Of a DNA stretch of 64,000 bases, positions 38,893 through 47,880 are shown piece by piece. Position 1 is the first letter of the stretch; each line of letters starts with the position of its first letter. The stretch lies in NCBI RefSeq assembly GCF_029227915.1, contig NC_079881.1:13121501-13185500 (forward strand). Reading direction: 5' to 3'. Made by a program: the position numbers and the translations under genes. Source of the DNA: Hydractinia symbiolongicarpus. Its lineage: Eukaryota > Cnidaria > Hydrozoa > Anthoathecata > Hydractiniidae. The notes beneath the pieces are model-generated. The model made no database searches. It was not told where the DNA came from and saw only the letters and a list, made by a program, of their open reading frames with translations.

Positions 38893-39778
38893 ATGGCAAA
38901 CGTTTTTGAATGCGCTTTTATGCGTGCTGAAGTATTGAATGGGATGAAAAATATAAGTCATCATCACTGTGACTTGCGTTTTTCAAATTTTATGGCGATG
39001 TTTCCTGATGTATCCATAACGAAAAATCATTTTGACAGAAAGTCCAAGGAACTTACTGCGTTTGTGAGAAAAAAAAAGTGGAACGGTAAAGTAAGGGAAA
39101 AATACCTAGATGATTTTTCTCAAGACAATTGGAAGAAACTCAAAGATAATGAGAAGATTAGGCATACTATACATGCATGTCAAGCATGCAGTTTATTAGA
39201 AAAAAATAAAAATACATTTCCTGTTTCAACATCACACAGAACAAAAAAAATCAACAATGTTAAAAAACCATTAACAGATATATCAAACACTGTAAATAGT
39301 ACGAATAATAAAACTCCAACTACAACAAATAATACGTCCACACCTGTAAATGTAACATATAACAACATATCAACGATTACTACTCCAAACAGTATCAACA
39401 CAACACCAGTTCATCCAATCACCATAAATTTGACAATTCCTCAAACAAAGACTGACATGTCATATATGAAAACAACGGCAGAATCTGTACTTAATAGTAT
39501 CAACTCAAAATGGGACAGTATATATGACACTCCATTCACAAAGGTTCTCACAAAGGTCAAATCAGCTAATATTGCTCAAGTGAAGTCCAAGTCTGATAAA
39601 AAGAAAGAGCTTAGAGAACGGAATAAAATAATAAAAAAATCCTTGGAAAAAAAATGTTTTGGTGAAAATAAAGCAACAGACACAATCTTTGGCATCAGAC
39701 AATCAAAAGCTTCCTACAAAAAATCAAGATCGATTCAATACTTTGAAAGTAAAGAAAATTCAATTAAAAGAATGATAG
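38893..39778 (+). other. Exon 1: N-terminal Cys/His patch and basic region
   Basis: Encodes residues 1-295. Residues 91-99 (HTIHACQAC) form a compact His/Cys patch that could bind zinc, with nearby basic stretches (KKKW at 60-63). Residues about 118-190 are rich in Asn and Thr with little hydrophobic content, probably a flexible linker. Residues 217-255 are Lys/Arg-rich and could be a nuclear-localisation or DNA-binding helix. The frame runs on to a TAA at 39801, but the GTATAG donor at 39779 joins in phase to the next exon, so the spliced form is preferred over a separate 302-residue protein. Confidence 0.65.
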
Positions 39779-42700
39779 GTATAGCTATATATATTTTTTA
39801 ATTTTAATCTTTCACCTGTACTGTATCTCCATTCACCTACAGGCACTGGTTTTTCTTGAATGGTATTATTTTATTGTTGCATTTTTTGAATATAAATTTA
39901 TAAATAATTATATACACGCATATATATATATATAAACAAATATTAAAATGAAAAAATAAGCAATCAACATATATCATGATGAAGTATATAACCCCACGAA
40001 ATTAACACGCAGAAATAATTAAAACTATGTTATGAAAATAAGTTGCTGTGTGAATAAATGCAAAAAAAATAGCAAAAATAAATAAAACCTTAGGTTCGTA
40101 GAATTCAGTCTCGCAAATCATTATTGACTAAACTAAAAACTGTAAAAATTATTTTAAACAAAATATATTAAGGAGTTGTTTCTAACCATAGGGCGGACAA
40201 AATTACAACAAAATCAAGACGTAGATGACACACCAATCAAGAAAAAACGACATAGTCCAGATCCAAACAAATTAAATTTCGATCGTCATGCTCTACTTGA
40301 AGAAGTGTTAGGAATGGATGTTGGTAGTAAGGTATATCTTCATGTATCTGTTAACATTTGTGTTGAACACATTGCCATTTATATCATTGTCCAATTTTGA
40401 ACAAAAAAATAACTTGTGTGACACATCGATTTATTTCCTCTTGCAGATAAATTACTCTGACTTGGCCCGAAAATATCATATACCTGGAACTACTGGAAAT
40501 ACAGTTGTTAAGGAATTTCTCGAAGATAACGGTGTTGATTTATCAAAATTTGCAAACAATTTTGTTAACCCATGCAAATATCGTCGAAAATATGAAAAGT
40601 TTCCAGGTGAGTACCTAAAAAAAAGAAGAATTGATATATAATGTACGCTTCCAACATTGTGTCTTGTCATCAAATCTGTATAATTTATAGCAAAAGATTC
40701 TTAAATTCTTTCAAGTGTTACAGTAGATTTCTGTGTGTAGAACAATGTTTACCTAAAACACATTGCATCTTCACAATACTTTTAGAAATATGTATTATAC
40801 AAAAAGAGGATGTATATATCGTAGCGTTTGTACAATCAACTTAACATTCCTTGTTCAGAAAGAGAGATATTGAGAACATTTCATTTTTTACAGATGGAAG
40901 TGGAGTGTCGGTTCCTATGCCCCCTACATTTGAAAAAATAAAAGAGGAGATACTGAAGAAGATTGAATCTGGAGATATTCTATTAGGATCTTTGGTTGAG
41001 CCAAAAAAATATAAAAAAGCTGTGATAAAGAATGGAGTGATTTTCAATGAAGAATTCACAGTATCTGGTCGTTGTATACCACTGAGTGACATTCGCAGAA
41101 AGATTTTTGAAGAACATCAAAGTTTGGGGATTATGAGAAATCCAAAAGGTGCTTTGACAAGATACTTCATACTATGGTCTGATCATGCATCACTTTTGAG
41201 TGCTGGCCATTTACTATTGACTGTCAAAGTTGTTTACGATGACAAGTTATTTTATACAGATGAGGAAATGTATGCAAAAACAGGTATGTCATTTAGAAGT
41301 ATTGTTATTGATCACCAAAATTCTAGATATCTAAAATCAAAAATATTTACTTTTTTTACTTTGATAGTAGACATTAAATGCCACTTAATAATGTTCGCTA
41401 AATTAAATTTTAGGAATTTGTCATGATGTTCAAGAACTTGTGGAGCGTCCATCCGTTTATATTATTGGTTTTGCCCAGGATAGCATTGCAGAGAAGCTTT
41501 CATATGTCGAAACCAGACTTAATGACATTAGAAAATTGTCTGACCCATTAATTGTCAATGATAAGAAAGTGGTTGATGTGATAAGGTTTTTTCATGGTAT
41601 GTTGATGGAATTCAATTCACACAAGTTTAATCTGCATAATGCAACAATTTATTTAAAAAAGGATAACAGGAATTCATTTATATTTTAGGTGACCATCCTG
41701 AAATACAATACGAGAGTGGTAACTCTCATGGTGGAAACTTTCCCTGTCTTTGTGGATGCAAAAAATCAAGATTTACAGATATAGCCCATGTCTACAGTAA
41801 CAAAATAGTGTCCTTGGAACAAAGAAGGAAGAAGGTACATAAATTTCAAAATAAGTTGTTCGTTATTTGTAATTTTGACAAAAAGTATAGAAAATTATTT
41901 ATTCCAGGTAAATGAAACAAAATATGAATGACAAATTTATAGATTTCTATTACATAACATTAACTATTTTTAACTAACTATTTTTGATTATTTTAGGTAA
42001 TATCAGGCCCAGCAGGACAACAACAAAAAGCTGTGTCTCCATTTCAACAACTCAATGTGGAGAAACTGGGTCTTGAAGTAAATTACAGAAACCTTGACCG
42101 TGACTTACCAGTTCATCAAAAGTTGCACAAAAAGGACCTTGAACAGCTACTAAAAAATCATTTGACAGGTTAGGGCTATTTTATTTTTGATAAACTAAAA
42201 TAACTTTTGCAAATTTTGGCCTTTTTCGCAAAAGTTTTATATAAGTTGATGTTAGTTGATATTTGTCTGAAAATTTTTCTACAAATAAAGCAAAAGAAAA
42301 TCAGATATGTTGAGGAAAATTGAAAAGCATAAAAACAATTCTGATTTTATTTTCAAAATTACACTCATTAAAATTTATAAATTCAGTCAACAATTTTTTT
42401 TAAAGGAATTATCCGTGTTCCAGCTCTTTGCTTTGGAAATGAACATAGTACAATGGAGTCCTTGAATCTTGCTAATTATGAAGTGATGCCGATTGAACCA
42501 CTGCATGATTGTAAAGGACATATCAAGAATTTGTGGGATGTTTTGCATGAAGTGTTGACACCTCAAGAGAATAAAATTTTTCAACAGTCCCTAGATGCCA
42601 CATATGGTTCGAAGGACAAGGTGAGAGGATCTGACTATCGGCTGTCATCAATAGTTGTTTACCAATCAATGCAAAGCACTTGCAGAAAGGAAATCAAAGA

Positions 42701-44780
42701 GTTGTTGTACACATTGATGGAGCTAGTTCGGTTATCATATCTTAAATCCCAAAAAAGGTCCCCACGAATTATTCTACGATTACATAATATTAGTTTCCAG
42801 CATGCCATGTTGTGCCAAGATCTGTTTGGGCATAATTTAAAGTCAATGTCTACACAAAAGCTTTATGGCATTTATTATCATGGCTTGACAACACATTTAG
42901 CAGAAGTATCGAGAATTATCTCACCAAGCTCCTTACACACAGAGAATGAAGAACAGCTATTCAGCAAAATTAATCAAATAAGTTTGAGAACATCAGCCAG
43001 ATCCTTAGAATCCATACGTGATAATAGCATCATCCGTATTCAAGCTGAACAGAAATTTATTGCCAAAGAATGTTCTAGAAAATCAACTAACACATCTAAA
43101 ATATCGAAATTTTCAGAGAGTGTACTTGGTAAGTCTAAAATATCTGTTTCTACTGGCTTTCTAATTCATGTTGGCATTCAGAAATTGCTGAGACGAATGT
43201 CCACATGAAAACAAAAGTTTTCAATTCACATTGGCAAATATTTAACTGTTATTTGTGTACTGCAGCATTTGGCCGCAAAACAAATATAAATTGCAAATGT
43301 CGAACACGAGTTTGCCAACGCAAAACAGGAAAATGTCATTTTACGTAGGCAATGTTCTGTCGTCATGGAATAAACTGAAACAGAAAGGCTGTTCTATGTG
43401 ATAATTAAATATATTTTGAAGTGCTTGACTTAATAAAAAGTCTGGTTTGATATTCAAACATTAATCTTTCTAATTTTGTTTAAAATTTTAACATGTGATA
43501 AAAAGTGTATGATTGTCATTTTGTTTCGAAATAAACTTTTTTGAATTTTCAGATGAGAAAAGAAGTTGTTTTAACATTAACTTACCTCTACGGAAATATC
43601 AGGCACACTTGGAAAGAATTGCAGATTTTTTGCTCTATGGTAATGGTGTTTGGTGGCATAGAGAAAATGATATTATCATATTTCATGATGGAAAAGAGGA
43701 TGATGATTTCAGAGTTGAAGGGCCTTTGATGACAAATTTCAAACAAGACAACCTGCAATCAGTAGCAAAAGATGTAGAAGCTTGTTGGAAGAAATGCGTT
43801 GATCGTGGTATTGAATTGCCAATCACAAAGATAAATACTTTCGACGAAAATGGAGATTTAATAGAATGCAAGGCACTTGAAGAAGTAAGTAATACGTCAT
43901 TCTTGGCTTACTGTCTGTAGGATGGGTATATTAATAGCCCCCAACTCAAATTCCTCTGTATCAAGTCTATCTCTACACTTTCTTACCCAATTATCCTCCT
44001 TCATTCTTGCAAGTGTCCTAACCAACTTAATCTACTTATATCTGGACAACATCTATCTTTAATTCTACAGATACCTAGCCTGCTTCTTAGCTCATATGAA
44101 CTCTTTCTTACTCTCAGACTGGCGTTACAAATCCAAAAGCAAACATAACAAGTAATATCAAACTGATGGCTGATGATGATAATGCAGAATATGATAATGC
44201 GTATATATCACATGATAATAATGAAGAGATAGAAATGGAGATAGATATCACATTAGAACAGCAACCTTCCTTATTGGATTTAGAAGTTGACCAAGCTGTT
44301 CATTTTAAGAAAGAAACATCAAACACAATTACATTGGAACAACAACCTTGCATAGCTGACTCAGTTACTAATCCTAAAAAAACTGCAGAAAATAGTAAGT
44401 TGGAAAAGATCTGTAGAGACAGACAGACGAAAGCTGACCAAAACCCAATTCTTGAATCAGGTGTATGCAAGAACATAATGTATGTTCTTGGCTATTCAGA
44501 TAAATTGAAGGACTTCGACCGTCATCATATGTCATATAAGCTGACTAAAAGTGAACATTCAAGAAAAAAATGTAGAGCATTTATCATTCATTTTCGTGAA
44601 AAAGTGATGGCTGTTCAGCATGAAGCAGAAAAAGCTACGAAAGATTGGGAAAAAGACTTCATAGCAAAAAATTTTAAGATGCCGAATACAGAAGAGCTTA
44701 AATCAAATAAAATTTACATGGAGAAATATAAATTAAATTACCACGCCAAAAAAATTCTTGAACAATGGACAAATATTTAG
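38893..44780 (+). CDS. Putative DDE-type transposase, 10 exons, 1264 aa
   Basis: My gene model joins exons 38893-39778, 40192-40331, 40447-40606, 40894-41283, 41414-41596, 41689-41834, 41997-42168, 42406-43128, 43553-43884 and 44118-44780. They total 3795 nt and end in TAG. All nine introns are GT-AG and phases match at every junction (1,0,1,1,1,0,1,1,0), leaving one frame with no stop. The ATG at 38893 has A at -3 and G at +4. Putative catalytic landmarks, in order, are WSDH (Asp492) or YDD (511-512); FFHGD (Asp588) followed by a CLCGC cluster (606-610); EPLH (723-726), like the C/DxxH motif of many eukaryotic DDE transposases; and TENEE (872-875). Introns 6 (GTACAT) and 7 (GTTAGG) have weak donors, so those exon edges are least certain. 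Function is inferred from motif order and the element's ends; no family search was possible. Confidence 0.75.
39779..40191 (+). other. Intron 1 of the transposase gene
   Basis: 413 nt, donor GTATAG and acceptor CCATAG, strongly AT-rich. It contains a dinucleotide run of about 14 bp at 39921-39934. No conserved open frame is visible in it. Confidence 0.65.
40894..43128 (+). other. Exons 4-8: putative DDE catalytic core
   Basis: Spans residues 396-933 with introns at 41284, 41597, 41835 and 42169. Exon 4 has a beta-strand-like hydrophobic run HLLLTVKVVYDD (501-512) after WSDH. Exon 6 opens with GD (587-588), then ESG, HGG and Cys606/608/610. Exon 8 has EPLHDCKGHIKNLW (723-736), then a long helical stretch with His851 and His856 before the Glu cluster 872-875. 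In CACTA and KDZ transposases a DxxH segment and a helical insertion lie between the second Asp and the final Glu, and this spacing resembles that. Which Asp in exon 4 is catalytic cannot be settled here. Confidence 0.5.
43553..44780 (+). other. Exons 9-10: C-terminal region of the transposase
   Basis: Exon 9 (934-1044) encodes a helix followed by GNGVWWHRE (963 onward) and a Lys/Asp-rich stretch. The intron at 43885-44117 (GTAAGT to TCTCAG) joins GAA to ACT in frame. Exon 10 (1045-1264) starts with an acidic segment (DDDNAEYDN, then more Asp/Glu) and contains a near-repeat around ITLEQQP. It ends in a Lys-rich, probably helical tail. I recognise no domain in exon 10. An accessory protein-interaction or DNA-end-binding role is possible but unsupported. 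Confidence 0.5.
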
Positions 44781-44858
44781 TTTTTCAGCAAAAGGATCAA
44801 TATGCGCTTTTAAATTTTAAGAAGCATATTTTTCAACAAATTAGCCAGAGCTAGCTAA

Positions 44859-44864
44859 AATAAA
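44859..44864 (+). terminator. Candidate polyadenylation signal AATAAA
   Basis: Canonical hexamer 79 nt after the transposase stop codon, followed by an AT-rich stretch and T-rich sequence near 44892. Position and sequence fit 3' end formation for the transposase transcript. Confidence 0.55.
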
Positions 44865-45658
44865 AACATTTGATATATATATATATACAAAACTTTTTTT
44901 CTGATACGTTTCGTATGGGAAATGTATTTTTATATTATTGTGGATCATCATTTTGCACAAACGAAAAAACAAGAACAACACGAGAAGGAAATTAATACCT
45001 TTAAAAAGATATCAAAGTATTTGTTGTTGCTTTGACGGGCTTAATACGCAATAATCTTGTATTGTGCAAAACTTAGAAGAAATAGCTAGCTAGCTAACAG
45101 TCTTAAAAAGGTCCATTTTTACAATCCATTATGTGGGTTATATATCTGCACCCTAAATCAAGAGAATACTAGCTAAACTGCTTTTCTAATTAAGCTACTC
45201 TTTCGTACAGAGGTAGGATTTGCACCCACAACTATTTAGCTAAGTAATCTGCAGTGATCTAAGAACTACATAAACAGTTTAATTTCTTGACTAACTGTTT
45301 TTATATTGTATATATCTATCTATGTATATATCTATGTATATAACAGCCAGAAAGGCTATGTATAGCTCTGACAGTTACAAAGTTTAGGTAAACACTTCCA
45401 GAAATATATAGCTAGCTTTTGCTATAGCTACTATATATATAATTTTGACAGGTAGCTATAGGCAAATAGAATATAGAAAATTTCAAATATATAGAATAAA
45501 TAATATTACAAACCTTGTTTTTACTGCGTGATCACAAATACCTTAACAGCCAAATGTATGGTACAACCAACCATTTCTGTCAACACAAAAACACAAAAAT
45601 GGCGGCACCTTCTTGTCTTCTTCACAAACTTGAAACGACAAAAAGCACGTCAGATAGC

Positions 45659-45692
45659 AAAACGCGGTAGACGATTATGATAAAACGCGGTA
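45659..45692 (+). promoter_or_regulatory. Paired subterminal motifs AAAACGCGGTA
   Basis: Two exact 11-bp copies at 45659-45669 and 45682-45692, with an inverted relative CCGTGTTTT at 45696-45704. They resemble AAAACGTGGT just inside the left end and may be transposase recognition sites. Confidence 0.45.
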
Positions 45693-45715
45693 TACCCGTG
45701 TTTTACCCGAAATAA

Positions 45716-45742
45716 TTGGAGACTGTCCGTAAGTTGCCCGAG
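45716..45742 (-). repeat. Right terminal inverted repeat (27 bp)
   Basis: Reads TTGGAGACTGTCC then GTAAGTTGCCCGAG, the exact reverse complement of the left end. Confidence 0.95.
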
Positions 45743-45744
45743 GT
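45743..45744. other. Target-site duplication, right copy (GT)
   Basis: First two bases after the element. The satellite continues GTGATGCACGTGG, completing the monomer interrupted at 38385. Confidence 0.7.
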
Positions 45745-47880
45745 GATGCACGTGGTTCCACGAGCCCAGACAAGTGGCAATTCGTCTATTCCTATTAATC
45801 TCAATGAAATACGATGTATTAAGTAGATCTCCTGGGCTTCAGGCTCTAAGAACGCTGCTAACTACGTGGACATGCCTTTAAAGTGTGTAATATGGCCTTA
45901 TACGGCCTAATAAGGGGACTACACGTGAACCACGTGGTTCCACGAGTCATGACAAGTGATTATCGGTCTATTCCTTTCAATGTCAATGAACTTCGATGTA
46001 TTGAGTCGTTCTTCTTAGCGCCAGGCTCTAAGAACGCTGTAACTACGTGGACATGCCTTTAAAGCGTTTAATATGGACTTTTACGGCCTAGTAATGAGAC
46101 TACACGTGATGCACGTGGTTCCACGAGCCCAAACAAGTGGCCATCAGGCAATTCCTTTCAATCTTAATAGACTACCGTGTATTAAGTCGTTTTCCTGTGT
46201 GTCAGGCTCTAAGAACGCTGCTAACTATGTGGACAGGCCTTTAAAACGTGTAATATGGTTTTTTACGGTCTAATAAGGAGATTACACGTGAACCACGTGG
46301 TTCCACGAGTCCAGACAAATCATTATCGGTCTTTTCCTTTCAATGTCAATGAACTTCGATGTATTGAGTCGTTCTTCTTAGCGCTAGGCTCTAAGAACGC
46401 TGTAGCTACGTGGACATGCCTTCAAAGCGTTTAATATGGCCTTATACGGCCTAATAAGGGGACTACACAAGAATCACGTGGTTTCACGAGTCCAGACAAG
46501 TGATTATCGGTCTATTCCTTTCAATATTAATAGACTGCCGTGTATTAAGTCGTTTTCCTGTGTGTCAGGCTCTAAGAACGCTACTAACTACGTAGACTTG
46601 CCTTTAAAGCGCTTAATATGGCCTTTTACAGCCTAATAAAGAGACTACACGTGAACCACGTGGTTCCACGAGTCCAGACAAATCATTATCGGTCTATTCC
46701 TTTCAATCTTAATAGACTGGCGTGTATTAAGTTGTTTTCTTGAAGACCAGGCTTTAAGAACACTGTTAACTACGTGGACAGGCCTTTAAAACGTGTAGTA
46801 AGGCCCATTGCAGCCCAACATGGAGACTATACGTAAATCACGTGATTCCACGAGGCCATACAAGTCTTCATCGGTCTATTCCTTTTAATCTTAAAAGACT
46901 GCCGTGTATTAAGTTGCTTTCCTGAGCGCCAGGCTCTAAGAACGCTGTAACTACGTGGACATGCCTTTAAAGCGTTTATTATGGCCTTATACGGTCTAAT
47001 AAGGGGACTACACGAGAATCACGTGGTTCCACGAGTCTAGACAAGTGGCCATCGGTCTATTCCTTTCAATCTCAATGGACTAGGATGTATTAAGTTGTTT
47101 TCCTGGCCGTCAGGCCTTAAGAACGCTGCTAACTATGTGGACAGGCCTTTATAACGTGTAATATGGCCTTTTACGGCCTATTAAGGAGACTACACGTGAA
47201 CCACGTGGTTCCACGAGTCTAGACAAGTGATCATCGGTCTATTCCTTTCAATCTTAATAGACTGCCGTATATTAAGTCGTTTTTCTGTGTTTCAGGCTCT
47301 AAGAACGCCACTAACTACGTAGACTTGCCTTTAAAGCGCTTAATATGGCCTTATACGCATAATAGGGGGACTACACGTGAATCACGTGGTTCCGCGAGTC
47401 CAGACAAGTGGCCATCGGTCTATTCCTTTCAATCTCAATGGACTAGGATGTATTAAGTTGTTTTCCTGGCCGTCAGGCCTTAAGAACGCTGCTAACTATG
47501 TGGACAGGCCTTTAAAGCGCTTAATATGCCCTTTTACAGCCTAATAAGGAGACTGCACGTAAACCACGTGGTTCCACGAGTCCAGACAAGTGACCATAGG
47601 TCTATTCCTTTCAATCTTTATAGACTGCCGTGTATTAAGACGTTTTCTTAAGCGCCAGGCTCTAAGAACGCTGCTAACTACGTTCACAGGTCTTTAAAGA
47701 TTGTACTAAGGCCCATTGCAGGCTGAAATGGAGACTATACGTAAATCACGTGATTCCACGAGGCCATACAGGTGGTCATCGGTCCATTCCTTTTAATCTT
47801 AAAAGACTGCCGTGTATTAAGTCATTTTATTGAGCGCCAGGTTCTAAGAACGCTGCTATCTACGTGCACAGGCCTTTAAT
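45743..47880. repeat. 182-bp satellite, homogeneous block right of the transposon
   Basis: Same subtypes as the left block. 46618-47160 is practically the same sequence as 37079-37620. The spacing, after subtracting the transposon, is 2182 bp, or twelve monomers and twice the 1091-bp unit. The order of monomers just after the insertion is not the same as in the 1091-bp units, so the register is only partly shared. Similarity to the left block fades between about 47700 and 47880. Confidence 0.93.

Larger units (their letters stand above)
44781..45715. other. Transposon 3' untranslated and subterminal region
   Basis: About 930 bp without coding potential. It holds a short (AT)n run at 44873-44885, many TAGCTA/GCTAGC motifs (around 44849, 45087 and 45410-45450), a TATATCTATCTATG-like low-complexity patch at about 45305-45345, and two AAAACGCGGTA motifs at the far right. 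Confidence 0.7.
38386..45742 (+). mobile_element. Intact-looking DNA transposon, 7357 bp
   Basis: A single block of non-satellite, AT-rich DNA bounded by perfect 27-bp inverted repeats. The two satellite flanks together rebuild one monomer of the GGGCTAATAATGAGAC...GTGATGCACGTGG type with only GT duplicated. Inside lies one 10-exon gene with an open frame and putative DDE motifs. That gene plus intact ends makes an autonomous cut-and-paste element likely. Two-base target duplications are known for CACTA-type elements (2-3 bp). The ends here start CTCGGG rather than CACT, so I do not assign a named family. A species-specific element of the CMC or KDZ assemblages, or an undescribed lineage, would fit. 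Confidence 0.92.

Noticed and set aside
39180-39401. 73-codon minus-strand open frame opposite exon 1
   Set aside because: It is a hydrophobic shadow produced by the Asn/Thr-rich coding strand, with no separate support.
38893-39801. A stand-alone 302-residue gene in the transposon
   Set aside because: The last codons run into intron 1. The GTATAG donor at 39779 and the acceptor at 40190-40191 join in phase to the next open segment, so it is better read as exon 1.
40841-41092. Minus-strand open frames opposite exons 3-4 and 8-9 (also 40476-40673, 42387-42584 and 43683-43871)
   Set aside because: All are antisense to exons of the transposase and have no recognisable features.
46618-47160. Perfect continuation of the 1091-bp higher-order register across the transposon
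   Set aside because: The spacing minus the element is 2182 bp, which fits twice 1091, but the monomers immediately after the insertion (for example the one at 46073) are four monomer lengths from their best match rather than six, so the register is only partly preserved.
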